From assembly GCF_042453785.1 (NCBI RefSeq), contig NC_091662.1, positions 439,001 to 503,000 of the forward strand: a DNA stretch of 64,000 bases, in the 5' to 3' direction. Positions 12,671-24,729 of the stretch are shown piece after piece; within the stretch, counting starts at the first letter, position 1, and each line of letters opens with the position of its first letter. The position numbers and the translations under genes were made by a program. The DNA comes from Malus domestica (Eukaryota > Streptophyta > Magnoliopsida > Rosales > Rosaceae). Under the pieces are notes generated by a model that ran no database searches, had not been told where the DNA came from, and saw only the letters and a list, made by a program, of their open reading frames with translations.

Positions 12671-13013
12671 GCTTTTTAGCCAAAATAGTATTTGAGATTG
12701 GCATAACTCCTCATTTTGATCCATGACAATGAAAATCTATAGAAGTGGTTGTCCGCTGGAAATTATTTTGGTCATTCTGTGAAAATTTTGTCAATATCCT
12801 TGTTAAGTGGAAGGGTTTGTTTGACAACAATACCCTTAAAAGTTGGACACTCATCGTTCAATTGACATTTAACGAGGATATTGACATTATTTTCATGAAA
12901 GGACCAAAGTGATTTAAAGTGGTCAAACTCATGGCCCAACTTCTATCAATTGTCATTGTCAGGGACCAAAGTAAAGTTATGTCAATCTTAATGACCATTT
13001 TAGATAAAAAGCC
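12671..13013. mobile_element. MITE with long inverted arms (element B)
   Basis: The left end GCTTTTTAGCCAAAATAGT pairs with the right end ACCATTTTAGATAAAAAGC. Both arms continue inward for ~80 bp (GGCATAACT..TTTTGATCCATGACAATG against CATTGTCAGGGACCAAAGTA..). Flanks AATGAAAATA and AACGAAAATT give an imperfect 9-10 bp target duplication, the length Mutator-like elements make. It lies only 58 bp from element A and has different termini. No coding capacity. Confidence 0.72.
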
Positions 13014-13442
13014 AACGAAAATTGATGAAAGAAGACGAAGAATATAAGCATGGTTAGCTAGTTATAATGAATGGTGGACATGGATGATGGATTTGAATAC
13101 CGGTGCCATGCAAGATGCATCTGGAAAAAGATAACACACAGATACGATCATTAGCCCTGGTATTCTCAGACACTCACAAGAACCAAATACTCCAATGGTG
13201 AAGTTGATAACATTCGTATATGAAGCGAAGCTGTCTATAAATTACGTTATTCAACAAGCAGAAGGCTCAAAGCCATGTAATAGATAACTTCTAAGAAATA
13301 CATTGTGCTACTGTTCAACAAATCAGTTGGCAAAATGAGCAATGCCACTCCACTTAGACACTACTTACAAGGAAACAAAGAGCGTGTTGTGCCTCTGCTT
13401 TTGGCCCCGAGAAACCTAGCTCTGAGATCCATCAATGTCATT

Positions 13443-15465
13443 TCAATCCACAGGAACCTCGACCTCCATCTTCAATTCAGAGTTGCCAAGAGTCTGTACA
13501 CAACGCGGAACAAAGTTTGACATCATTTTCTTATTTTCGGCATTCATATTATGCTTTCTACAAATTTTATTGCTTAAACTGAATTTCAATGCACGTAATG
13601 TTTGCAAAAGTATTAACTATTCTGATTAGAGAAGAACCAGGAACGAATGGACAATTAATTTACTTTACACTCTTCGGTATGTCCCAGAGTATAGGAGTAT
13701 CAAGAAGAATACAACGTGTTCAAAGAAAAGCAAACCAGAATGAAAACAAAACATCTCAACTTCTTGAGATATTAAACCTTCAAGCCATTCTATCACAGCG
13801 CTAACCTTTATCACATGTATGCTGGACCCAACAAAAGTGTGATTTTTAGTGAAGATAACTTACGAACTTGGGAAAAAATTCTGGGGGCATCCATCCCCAT
13901 GAGGAAAATGAAGCTATGGTTACATGAAAATAGTAAAATATTGTTTCCAAAAGGCAAACAAAATCATACTAACCAGACCAGTTTTATATCTATAATAATG
14001 TGCACCAACTACAACAGAGAACTCATTATGTTGCGGTACCTTCACAAAGTCCGATATGCTTAACAATGAATCCTTTGTATAGCCTGATTCCTCTAGGACA
14101 TGCGTCAATACTTGCTGTAGAAAAATAAACCGAATAAGCACAATATCGAACACACAAATACTCACAGTTCCAGAACAGATAATTCCATTAATCTTGTACA
14201 AAGAAAAGCTGAAGTCGAGTTTTCAATCAAAAGTCCTCTTTTTTAATAAGAAAACCAATACATGGTCATTTGAAAAACTAGGTCTCAAAGAACATACTTT
14301 CATGAAGGTAATACAAAGAGCACATTCCGATTTATGATTATAAGCATTTTCCCCCTTTTTTTGCCTACAAACCAAGTGTCACGTCCGTTTGAAATGAGAA
14401 ATCCTAGATTAAAACCCAGATTATGTTTTAATTGGTAACTTTAAAACAGATGGTGAATGGCTCTATACCAGGTTACTGAACATAGTCGAGATAAACATAT
14501 CTGTGATGGGAAAATCTTGTTTGAGACGCTTCACAAAGATAATTTTTTGAACATGAACTAAAGTGCCCCAAGCCTCATTCCAAAGCCCGAAGGAAAGCAT
14601 TCCAGAGTTTACAAAGAAAGGTTTATAATGTTGCATAATGCACTTTTGAGAAATGTGCTTAAGCACCCGTGCAATTACCAAGAACTCAATGTAAACATGA
14701 ATAGTGAAAAGTTAGTAATTTTCCATTCAAAGGTTCTAACTTTAACATGGATTGTGAGAGAACCAACCTCCCTCTGTTGCTCAGATATGAACTGCCCCGT
14801 CAAATCCCGCAAAACATCCAACATGTCGCTGAATGCGACTTTCCCATTACCGTCTGAATCATATACCTTAAAAATAACTGCAAAACAGATATACACCCCA
14901 AACTGCAACTCAGAAATAAGACAACAAATCAAGCAAGCTCATAGCAGCCAATATACTCCTAATACCGAAATTACTAATGAAGAAATTATTACACTCGATT
15001 TTTTGCTGCAAGCTTGCACGAGAACTGAATGCTGATAAGAACAATACGAACTCCTTAAAGTTCAATCCATCCAATATCTTCAGCAATCTCTGAAATATGA
15101 ATTTTAATAAATTTACATTAAAAAATGTGAAAAGAAAGCTTCAATCTTAGAGGGAGAGAGAGAGAAAGAGAGATTACCTGAGAGAGAGGATTGACGGCGA
15201 ATTCGGGAACGGACAAGAACTCATCGGCGGAGATAAAACCTCCGCCGCTGCGATCGAGCTGACAGAACCGCTGGTACAGAGAAACTATCTCCTGCTGGGA
15301 AACTTGAAACACGAGACGCACAAATCGAATCGAATCAAAACGAATCAAATCAAACCAAACAGCTCACAAACATAAAAGAGTTAAGAAACGTTTACATGTG
15401 TTGTTACAGTGCTCCTGGACTTCTTCGATGTCGTACTGCGTGAGCATCGAGGATGTGTTGCCCAT
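13443..15465 (-). CDS. Calcineurin B-like EF-hand protein (At3g18430 type)
   Basis: Six exons on the minus strand: 15396-15465, 15178-15302, 14993-15089, 14768-14877, 14040-14114 and 13443-13493. All introns are GT-AG and phases are consistent, giving 175 aa. The start MGNTSSML has the Gly-2 and Ser/Thr-6 expected for N-myristoylation. Four EF-hand regions are spaced as in calcineurin subunit B. The first is degenerate (DRSGGGFISADE). The third, DSDGNGKVAFSD, keeps the Ca2+-ligand positions except that position 12 is Asp rather than Glu. The C-terminus is MEVEVPVD. I recognise it as the plant relative of calcineurin B (Arabidopsis At3g18430, also 175 aa) rather than a CBL-family sensor, which would be longer. 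It probably acts as a membrane-tethered Ca2+-binding regulatory subunit; its partner is not evident. Confidence 0.9.
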
Positions 15466-15803
15466 GTCGGCGGTGGCGAGGACGAGACGAGATCAGGTGG
15501 GGTATTGTCTACGGGAAACTGAGGAAAGAAAGCCCTAACGAGCAGCGGAGATAACAAGGCGCTTGTAAAGCCGCCGCCTTTGCAGGGAGGGACAGGCTAC
15601 AAAGGTTGTTGGAGCTAACTCTTCGCTCGCACGCAGCGTGTTTGAATAAGATGTAGTTAAATATGACGACACGGGAGAAACTGAAAAGTTATAAAAGTTA
15701 AGGGGAAAATTGATTAAAATAAAGTTTGTAGGGGCCAAGTCGCCAATTCGTTACAAGTTCGGCGGCAAATCGCGGAATATATTTTGTTTTGCGGTCAAGA
15801 AAG

Positions 15804-15997
15804 GAACCGGATCCCTCCGGACCAAAGGAACTGAGCCACCGGATTAAATGATCCGGACCATTGAAATTTGATCTAACAGTTACAAATAAAGAATCATTCT
15901 AAAAGTTATAATAATTGTAACAATTTGATCAAATTTCAATGGTTCGGATCATTTGATCCTTGAGCTCTGTTCTTTGGATTTGGAGGGGATCCGGTTT
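15804..15997. mobile_element. Palindromic MITE, AACCGGATCC ends
   Basis: Left end GAACCGGATCCCTCC and right end GGAGGGGATCCGGTTTC are inverted copies. The arms continue through GATCCGGACCATTGAAATTTGATC and its near reverse complement, so the whole ~195 bp can fold on itself. It lies between the calcineurin-B-like and elongin-B-like genes, near both promoters. The target duplication is not clear. Confidence 0.65.
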
Positions 15998-15999
15998 CG

Positions 16000-16150
16000 T
16001 CAACGAATATTTGTTAAGAATTTTAACGAAAAACTCACGTTATTATTTATTTTAACGAAAAACTACATTTTTATACTAAAAAATCAAACCTACTACTATT
16101 CACTTTACCCCCTATCTTATTATCTTATTGTTAAAACTCAAGATTTTTAT
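16000..16150 (-). repeat. Dispersed ~150-bp repeat, copy 1
   Basis: Reverse-oriented, diverged copy of a repeat with the landmarks TTTTAACGAAAAACT, TTTTTATACTAAAAA, TATTCACTTTA and TTGTTAAAACTCAAG. Three further copies lie at 18580-18722, 54171-54325 and 54646-54815. The last two are absent from the parallel duplicated copy on the right, so this is a mobile repeat. Confidence 0.6.
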
Positions 16151-16164
16151 TAGCGTTCTTACTT

Positions 16165-17549
16165 TGTTTTCTCCAGCCCGTGAGCTAGCACCTGCCGCTA
16201 CCACTCCCTCATAACTCAGCCGCTCTCAACCCGAGAATCGCCCTGAACGGCGGATAAGTCTGAGCCAGCATCCAAACACACAAAACAGTCGCCAGACGTT
16301 GTAGCAGGACCTGATTCGCGCGCAGGGACGGCGGAAGAAAGAGGCTCAGGTTGATTTCCGCGCGCAGATTTTGGCCGGCAAATCAACTCACCGCTCCCAG
16401 GTGGCTTATATCTGAATTGCAAACAATTCATAGGTTAAATCTCATGTTCATAGTAAATGCAGATGCCCAGATTAATTTTTCGATAAATAAAAAGGAAAAC
16501 TTTGGTGTTTGTGTAGCCTGTTGGGTAAAATTAAATGCTGCCCAGTTTCGAATTTTCTGGAAAACAAGTAGGATTCAATTGCAATTGAAGAATTATGAAA
16601 TAAAGTAGCTACCTTTGTTGTTGAATTGTTCAATTTGTGATTGATGCATATGGATTTTCTAGCATGTACACCGGAGCATGGTAGAATTTTCCCGATGCTA
16701 ACATCGACATATCATATATTTAACTGGATTTTTTGGGCAGGTTAGTAACGAGAGAAATACTGATTCCTGCGTGTGTTCGGTTCGGAGTTGAAGAATGGTG
16801 TGTACATACATGATCCACTCTGTCTCCTTTTTATCATTACATTGTAATTGTTGGCATATATGGATGAGAACATTAAGTTAACGAAGGAATGAATAAATCC
16901 TGCAAACATAATCGCTATATTGTAAGGAGATCGTGGTTAAAGGAAACTCAGGGGTTCGTTTTGATCATCTAGTCGAAATTCATTTGGTTATTATCATATC
17001 AATATAGGTTGGAACAATGACAATTTGCAAAAGAACCTGTGACCATGACTCCTCCGAGTGGAGGAAGCAAAAGTAGGCGACTTATGGAACATGATATAGT
17101 GTGTCCTCCTTTAAGTAGTTTCTTGTGTAAAGCCATGTCATGTTGTCGGGTGCTCGTTGCACATATGAACTTCTTGAAACTGCCTTGGGTGTATATTGAA
17201 GCTTCCGTTTCATAAATGACCAAATTGAGAACATAATCTGAGGTTTTAGGACACAATTCGGATTATGACTGCCAAAACTGTAAGTGTGTATATCTGAAAC
17301 CTTGAAGCCTTTGAGATATGGGTTCGATGCTAAGTTGCGTTTTGGTCATATTTGTGCACGGAGATTCAACCTATCTATTGTGATTTCTTTGATCAAAGTG
17401 CATCTAGAACTTGAAAAAAAGGGATTGTTGAAATTGTGTGTGGCCTTTATATGGTGTTCATTTTAGCTGTTCCATAGGTTTGATATTAAGAAATTTGTAT
17501 GGAATACAAGACTAAGAAATGCGCTATTTGTTTGTTTGTGTTTCAGGCC
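16165..17549 (+). other. Probable 5' leader and leader intron of elongin-B-like gene
   Basis: A GC-rich block at 16165-16400 without a long frame ends near CTCCCAG|GTGGCT (16399), which could be a splice donor. The next clear acceptor is TTTCAG at 17541-17546, four bases before the elongin-B-like start. A long leader intron is therefore likely but inferred. I see no other gene in this stretch. Confidence 0.4.
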
Positions 17550-18151
17550 ATGTATATTCGTGTTAAGCGTAGTAAGACAACTTACTTTATCCAGTGTGAA
17601 CCAACTGAAACAAGTTTAGATATAAAGCAGAAATTACATGATCTTATTGATCGACCGGTAAATGACCAGCGCTTGATCTTAGTCAGTACTGGGGAAGTAT
17701 TGGAGGATTCAAAGGCGTTGGCGGATCAGAAGGTATGAAACAAAAATTATTGCAGTTCTCTCCCTTTTACTTGAACATAGAGATTACTACAATTAATTTC
17801 ATCAGATAGATACTGATCCGTTGAGCTACAATTATTTGATATCTGCAATTATGTTTTCATGTCTGTTCAGGTTGAAAATGACGCCGTTGTTGCACTGGCT
17901 TTCAGAAAAGGCGAGTCTCTTATCCTGTTGTTTTTCAGTTCTCACCTTACGTTTAAGCTTATATTTGGCATTTCTATTTTGTTCGCGGGGTTGTTAGCAG
18001 TTGATATGGATTTATCTTACGCTTGCTTTGGGCCAGCCTGATAAAAAAAATTCTTCGATTTCCTCCAGATGACAATGAGTTTGAAGAGGTCAACATTGTT
18101 CGGCCAGACGACTTCTATCCGTCTCGTGATGCAGATGCAGGCAGTTGGTGA
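17550..18151 (+). CDS. Elongin-B-like ubiquitin-fold protein (At5g57860 type)
   Basis: Three exons, 17550-17732, 17871-17910 and 18069-18151, encode 101 aa. The product starts MYIRVKRSKTTYFIQCEPTE, continues with LIDRPVNDQRLILVSTGEVL and ends DADAGSW. This is a ubiquitin-like beta-grasp fold most similar to elongin B, and I recall a close Arabidopsis relative at At5g57860. The second intron (17911-18068) begins with GC: AAAAG|GCGAGT. Joining there restores the conserved RKDDNEFEEV; the nearest GT would bring in an immediate stop. The ATG lies four bases into the exon, directly after an acceptor, so a 5' UTR intron is expected. Elongin-B-type proteins serve as adaptor subunits in cullin ligases or transcription elongation complexes; the plant role is less clear. 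Confidence 0.87.
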
Positions 18152-19021
18152 AGCCGGAAGTTTTCCTCCAGAAAAGCTAACCAGCTGCAATCCAGCCTGC
18201 AACATTTCGAGTGTAGGTCTAGCTATCGACATCAATGGAGGCCGAAGTCCATCTGCTTCGATCGTTTCCTACTCGTGCTCAGATCTTTAGGACAATAATA
18301 TTTAGGGGTACTTTGATCTAGGTCCAAAAATTCGATTTGTTATTGGATTTAGTCCAGTGTTCCATTTTTCTACTTTAATTAAACTTCTTGATTTATCCAT
18401 CTCTATTCGCATTTTTAATTTGAATATTTAAATATAAAAGATTTAACTGCTTTATGAAAAATAGTTAAAAGTCTTTACGTCTTTCATATGTGATACTTAC
18501 ACCATAGATTGAATAAATACATTCAACATGTGATGGAGATAGAATATACAAAAATAAATAAAATTTAAGGAAAACTAATGAAAAAGATTTGAAAACTTTA
18601 AGTTTAAACGATAAGGGCAAAATAAAGGGTAAAGTAAATAATACCATGATTGACATTTTAGTGTAAAAATCTGGTTTTTCGTTAAAATAAACAGTGCCGA
18701 GAGTTTTTCGTTAAAATTTCCTAAAATTAATCTGCCTGCCGTCCATGAAAATTGGTCCAAAAAAATTTAGTCTTCATACATTTATAAATCCTTATATTTA
18801 ATTCAAAATTAAGTTAAAGATTATTCTATAAATAAGAGTTAATTTTCATCAACGACTTTTTTGGGCTTGGCCCTTTTTCCCATTGGGCCCTGAGACAAAG
18901 ATTTGCGACCCAAACGGCATGTCGCATCACGGGAAATTTGCCTCCTTATCCCAAACCAGAAGCTCGCTCACTGGTCAGGAAGCGCGAAACACTCCGGCCT
19001 CCACAGCTGAGTCGAAAAGCC
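18152..19021. other. Intergenic, elongin-B-like / FAD oxidoreductase
   Basis: 3' UTR-like sequence followed by an AT-rich spacer with copy 2 of the ~150-bp dispersed repeat. 18860-19021 is the promoter and 5' UTR of the oxidoreductase; its frame is open upstream of the ATG to a TTG at 18938 but has no earlier ATG. Confidence 0.55.
18580..18722 (+). repeat. Dispersed ~150-bp repeat, copy 2
   Basis: Forward copy: GAAAACTTTAAGTTTAAACG, AAATAAAGGGTAAAGTAAAT, ACCATGATTGACATTTTAGT, TTTTTCGTTAAAATAAACAG and TTTTTCGTTAAAATTTCC. It matches the copies near 54.2 and 54.7 kb almost base for base in the landmark blocks. Confidence 0.75.
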
Positions 19022-22000
19022 ATGTCCCTCCTTCCCTCCACCTCCAAGCTTTGCTCTTTCCACCCTCCAAACTCTATCCCTACCCGCGTACTCCCTTATC
19101 CTCGTCCCCAAACACTCCGAATCCTCGGCGCCAAGAGGGCCGGCAAGCGGAGGTACCCGTCGGAGAAGAAGGAGCTGAAACTGAAGCATAAGGAAATCGC
19201 AGGGGACGTCAAGAACAAGTACGAGGGCATCTGGAGGCTGTCCAAGCTCGGCGTCTCCGTCGACAAGGACCCGGGAAAGGACTTTCTCGGCGTCTCCGAT
19301 GGCTTGCTCGAACAGATTGCCAAAGTACTCGAATTTCCGGTAATTTTATCCGGCGGCACTTTATGTCAAGCATTTTTGTTCAAGTTTTCACATTTTTTTA
19401 ATCTTCGTCTCTTGTTTTTCGTTTCAGGTTCCTTCGATGCTGCCGACGGAGGCGTTCACGGTGGTTCGGAAATCTTTTGATGCAAGGAAGGTATGTTATG
19501 TTGTTTTGAATTTTGGTTTATCGTTGAAAGTTAGAGTCTTGGAAAAATGGCGATTCGCATCGCGTCTGTTCCATCTGTGAAATTGTTTCAAATGGTTATG
19601 GAAGAGTTGGGATCATTTCGATTTTGTTGCCGAGCAAGTAATCTGATTTTTTTGTTTATGTTCCCCCTGATTAATTTTTGTGTAGAGGCTGAAAGAACCG
19701 AAATTCGTATACATTGTGGAAATGGATGTCGACAAACTTCTGAGTCTCGAGCCTCGTGCTTGGGACTTCATTTCTGAGTTGGAGCCGAAAGTTGGGCTAG
19801 TAGAACACATGCCTGAAGCTAGAAAATCTGGAGATTTGATCAATATAATACAGGACTTTAAGAAAGTCCATCAAGGTATAGTTTCAAGAGGAAGTGGCAA
19901 TAACAGGAGCAATGGGTCTGAAGGATCACACACGCATCCCACAGCTAAAAAACCAAAAATTGCGGTGGTGGGTAGTGGACCATCAGGGCTGTTTGCCGCC
20001 CTTGTTCTTGCAGAATTTGGTGCAGATGTTACGTTACTAGAAAGAGGTCAGCCCGTTGAACAGAGGGGCCGCGACATTGGCGCTCTGGTTGTCCGCCGGA
20101 TGTTACAAACAGAAAGCAATTTTTGCTTTGGGGAGGTTATACTTATAACTTGATTCACATTGTTTTCCTGCTCGATAACTGCATGTGCCATTATGTTTTA
20201 AACACACACACCTCCCTCTGTATATATACGTCTATGTTTTACCATTGAGCCATTTATCGAGGACTTATTCATGGCAGGGTGGTGCAGGTACCTGGAGTGA
20301 TGGAAAGCTGGTGACAAGGATTGGAAGAAACAGTGGCAGTGTTTTGGCGGTCAGAACCATTCTCTATCCTTTTGTTTGTCTTCTCTTTGTGTAATTTGGA
20401 CAATGAAATACTGAGCTGTCACGGCATAAATAATAGACTACGTAGCATCTCTTTTCTTTTCTTCTAGGTGATTAGTATCATTTAAGCTATTACCTGACCT
20501 TATGTGAGTTGATTCAGATTTATTTACTTTTCAGGTTATGGAAACGTTAGTTCATTTTGGGGCTCCCGAAGGAATCTTGGTTGACGGAAAGCCTCATCTG
20601 GGAACAGATAGATTGGTTCCATTACTTCGCAATTTTCGGCAACATCTGCAACAGCTGGGTGTGAGTCACACATCTATTTTCTAGCTAAATCAAATGCATA
20701 TTATTACATTTATGTTGCTTACCACTTCCATTTTGTATGTTCTTAGTAATTCTTTTTTTGGCATGTTCAGGTTACCATAAAGTTTGGGACTAGGGTAGAC
20801 GATCTCCTTGTAGATAACGCACAAGTTGTAGGTGTCAGAGTTTCTGATTCGGCTGACAATAGTCAGAAATGGGGATATGATGCTGTTGTTCTAGCTGTTG
20901 GGCATTCTGCACGCGATTTTTATCAAACACTTCTATCTCATAACATAGACTTGATCCCGAAAGATTTTGCTGTGAGTTACTTTTCCTCCTCTTTCATATG
21001 GATCAATGGAACTTTGTTGTCCAGCTCTGTACGTATATATGGAGGCATAAATCCTCCGCATCAACGGGCCACTGTAGCCTTCTTACCCACATCATTTCCA
21101 ATACTTTACCTTCCAGATTTCTGGCACTATTACCGTATGTAAAGATCACAGGAGATAAGCATGTGCACAGAAATAGTTTATATCATTAAATATTGTGTAG
21201 TTGGAGACTTGGGAGCAGCCTCTCCATAAAATGGGGGTAAGGCTAGCCGACAATCACCTCTCCCAGACCCTGCGTAAAGCGGGAGCCTTGTGCACTGGGT
21301 ACGACCTTTTTATTAAATATTGTGTAGTTGGAGGAGTTACGTTCCTTGTTGCCAGAAGAATGTATCCATCTTTCCATATTTGTTTTCGAAATTATGTATG
21401 TCGTCTTTTTGGGTGAATAAAATGGCATGAATTACTGTGAAGCCACATTCCTTGGTATTAGTTGTAGTGCTAGAATCAATTCTTTGGTAGCTTGATAAAA
21501 ACTTAACTTGGCTAACAGGTTGGCTTGCGTATTGAGCATCCTCAAGAAGTAGTAAACAGCTTACAGGTTAGTTACTTCTTAGCGTCATTTAAAAAAAAAA
21601 ATTGGACGTGTTGTTATTAGGTTAAGTAAATTCTTTTATCACTCTTTATACCTATTTATTTATTTATTTTTTTCCTTATTACAAAAATGTAGTATTCTGG
21701 ATTGGCAACTGAGGTTCGCAGAGGACGTGGTAAAGTGCCAGTGGCAGATTACAAGGTTGCCAAATATGTTAGTGGAAAGGATGGGGAAGAACCTTCAGGG
21801 GCAACAAGTCGTAGTTGCTATTCCTTTTGTATGTGTCCTGGTGGTCAGGTGCGTATTCTGTTTTCAAATTTCTTGATTTTTATTTCACCTGACTGAAAGT
21901 ATTAGCTTCTTAGTGCACCAAGGGTGCAAAGTTTCGTATGTTTATTATCAACCAACAATTGGCTTCTTCTGGGTGGGGAATTATATAAACTTCAGAACCA

Positions 22001-23281
22001 TGTTTGAATTTTAAATACCTAGTGAAGAATGATTGTCTATATTAGACTTAGAATCGCTAAAATGGTATTTTTCAGGTTGTTCTCACTAGTACAAATCCAT
22101 CTGAAATCTGTATCAATGGCATGTCATTTTCTAAACGTGCGTCGAAGTGGGCAAATGCTGCACTTGTTGTAACAGTCTCAGCGAAAGATTTTGATGTTTT
22201 GAATCTCTGTGGACCTCTTGCTGGGGTTGAGTTTCAGGTAACTTTTTCTTTTGATTATATCTAGTGTTCCTTTTTCTGCAGTATCATATTTCTTTATTTA
22301 CCTACCAACTGAATACAACTTTAAGATCGGCAATAGGATTCTCTAAGATAAAATACTAAAGCATTGTCGGACCAAAAAAATCCAAAAATCAGCTTATGAT
22401 GTTATAATATTTTAGAGGGAATTTGAGCAAAGAGCAGCTAGAATGGGCGGGGGGAATTTTGTGGTGCCAGTGCAGACAGTTACGGATTTTATGGACAATA
22501 AGTTGTCAGGTAGAATTGTTATGCCATTTCTGGATTAGTTTTGCAATCATATGTTCAGCAAGCTAAGGTTTTGATTGTTTCTTCACTAGTGACTTCTGTG
22601 CCACCATCAAGTTATCGATTAGGAGTGAAGGCAGCAAATCTCCATGAGATTTTCCCCATTCATATAACAGAGACGTTGCAGCATTCACTCTCTGTGTTTG
22701 ACAAAGAGGTGTTGCTTTTCTACTCTTGTTGTAACTTACCTTTATATTTATGATTAATGACAAACAATTACTGATCACAATTACTTGTCTCGGACTTTGG
22801 AGCTTTCAGTTACCAGGTTTTATATCCAAGGAGGCCCTTCTTCACGGAGTGGAGGTAATCCCAGTATTTAATATTTGTTTTAACTTTTAGTTTCTTTTTA
22901 TATTAACTGGATATTGATCGTGTTACATAACAAATAATCTGGTTGTATCTCAATTCGGTATAGGTTGATCATATATCTATACAACCACCAAAGTTCTTTA
23001 TGTTATTGATGTCAGTATCTTATCAATTGTTGTAAAATTGCTTCCAGACTAGGACTAGTTCACCCATCCAGATTCCCCGCGACAATGATACTTATGAGAG
23101 CACATCGTTGAAAGGTCTCTACCCTGTTGGTGAAGGAGCAGGTTATGCTGGAGGGATTGTGAGTGCAGCTGTGGATGGCATGTACGCTGGTTTTGCAGTG
23201 GCAAAGAATTTTGGTTTGTGTAATGAAGGCATCGAGTCAATTTTGGGCAAGGCTCGGAGTGCTGGATTTTTGGAGTACTAG
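19022..23281 (+). CDS. Plastid FAD/NAD(P)-dependent oxidoreductase (PDE327 type)
   Basis: Thirteen exons: 19022-19339, 19428-19490, 19686-20135, 20278-20349, 20535-20660, 20771-20971, 21519-21566, 21693-21848, 22076-22237, 22416-22509, 22590-22708, 22810-22854 and 23048-23281. All introns are GT-AG and phases match, giving 695 aa. The N-terminus is Ser/Pro/Arg-rich, as in a plastid transit peptide. At about residue 216 stands the dinucleotide-binding motif KIAVVGSGPSGLFAALVL with an acidic strand end (LLERG), followed by GGAGTWSDGKL and VGHSARD. Near the C-terminus YPVGEGAGYAGGIVSAA closes the FAD site. The family was described from bacteria and plastids; Arabidopsis At4g30720 (PIGMENT DEFECTIVE 327) is the relative I recall, and its mutants are pale. 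The substrate is unknown. Intron 6 carries a SINE. Confidence 0.92.
21185..21333 (+). mobile_element. Au-type SINE, 5'-truncated, in intron 6 of the oxidoreductase
   Basis: The element body (21207-21311) reads GGTAAGGCTAGCCGACA, CCTCTCCCAGACCCTGCGTA, GCGGGAGCCTTGTGCACTGG and GTACGACCTTTTT. This is the widely shared 3' part of the plant Au SINE. It is flanked by perfect 22-bp direct repeats (21185-21206 and 21312-21333, starting ATTAAATATTG), so it is a genuine insertion with its target duplication intact. The tRNA-derived 5' part is missing. Confidence 0.85.
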
Positions 23282-24179
23282 AAGCATGGTTGATGTTTCT
23301 TAAAGTTGGTTCGGAGTGCCCAACAACACAAGCTCAATCATCCACATTGGAGGGCTGAGGTTAGATAATAACTAATTGGTTTCACATCCACCAACTCAAA
23401 CTTCAATGAAATAATTAGTACGTTATCGACGATCAGTTTTAAGATTTGCTCCTGTTCTTATGCTTATGCAGCTCGATAAGATTTCCTGTTCCGTCGATGA
23501 TTCAAACTCCGCAGTAGAGTAATCCAGTTGATGGGTTTGGATGAAGATTGTTGGAAGAACGCAGTTTTGACATTTGCATCCCATCAGAGACTGGTTTATA
23601 TATGATTTAATTTGGATATATTGCTAACTTGACATTAACATAGCTCGATCTCTAGCCACGAGGCACATTTCAATCAAGCAACATGAACTCGGGAAGATTC
23701 CTGTAAGATTTTGTAGATCTGACTATATCAGATTACTTGATCAGAAAGCTAACTATTTGTTGTTTATCATGCTATACATTGTTTGCACACCCCCAGCAAA
23801 GTTTTAGTGTGGACTGTGGAGTTTGTTTTCTTGTTTTTTTACTTTTAGTATGAACTGAACTTTAAGAGTATCTCCAGTGGAAGATGCAAAATGCCTTGAA
23901 ATGGGGCATTTTGCATATTTTGTTGGGCGGACAACTCTTCAATGGGAGAGATGTAAAACACCCATCTTGGCCGGGAGATGTAAATGAAAATGTAAATTTA
24001 CATATTATTTTACATCTTTTAAAGATGGATCCCGTCAGTTAAAAGAGAGAAAAAAAACGGTATCTCAAATTTGCCTCTCTCCTTTCGAAAATATAAAATA
24101 AAATGTAAATTTGGCTCTTATGTTTCATATTTGTATCTTTACGTTTACCTACTGTACTGTTTCTAAAAGGATTCCTAAC

Positions 24180-24545
24180 GGAACCTTACGAGAGCTCGTT
24201 CCACTAAATGCAGAGGCTCGGGATCACGTATTAAACTTGTACAGTAATGTGAGAAAGGCAATAGCATGAACGAAGTAACTTTTATTTGTGTATTTCTGTT
24301 AGTTCCTTTTTACGTACGATTCATGCCCTATCAAATTGGTATCAGAAGCCTCTCGACCCTACGAGCAAAAAGGATCCAGGCGCCGCTCGCTGAGGCCAAC
24401 CGTTTCTGACGAACCACCGATCGCCTCCATCAGCGCTTGCAATGACTCCCTTCAATCCAACTTCAACGACATTCACTGAATTCAGCCAAATTTTCACGTC
24501 CAGTTTCGTTTCTGGCGAACCTCGGATCCTCATTTTTCAAGTGGA
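24180..24545 (+). mobile_element. LTR-retrotransposon remnant (LTR end plus primer-binding site)
   Basis: TTGGTATCAGA at 24338-24348 is the usual plant primer-binding site complementary to initiator Met-tRNA. It follows sequence that looks like the 3' end of an LTR (ending ...CTATCA at about 24334) and is followed by ~190 bp resembling an internal leader. No second LTR or coding domain is visible nearby. It is a broken, old, truncated fossil, and its outer borders are uncertain. Confidence 0.5.
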
Positions 24546-24698
24546 TTAATTAGAGCATGTGCATGCGCAGTATACTACAATTGCTTAGTGGATTAATTAG
24601 AGCATTGGACAAGCTCAACCAATCTCCACCAATCATCTTAGTTACTTGTATATACATGCATGCGGGCGGGGGTCTCTTTATTCTATATAAACAGCGTT

Positions 24699-24729
<31 letters not shown>

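Larger units (their letters stand above)
10240..13442. other. 5' leader of DUF593 gene and intergenic spacer
   Basis: 10240-11200 looks like the spliced 5' leader and promoter of the DUF593 gene on the minus strand: splice-like junctions near 10266/10420 and 10483/10562 and no long conserved frame. From 11200 on it is intergenic, with two palindromic MITEs (12145-12612 and 12671-13013) and no recognisable coding exon up to the calcineurin-B-like stop. Confidence 0.55.

Noticed and set aside
18938-19021. Upstream TTG extension of the oxidoreductase frame
   Set aside because: No ATG in the extension; the ATG at 19022 begins a plausible plastid transit peptide.
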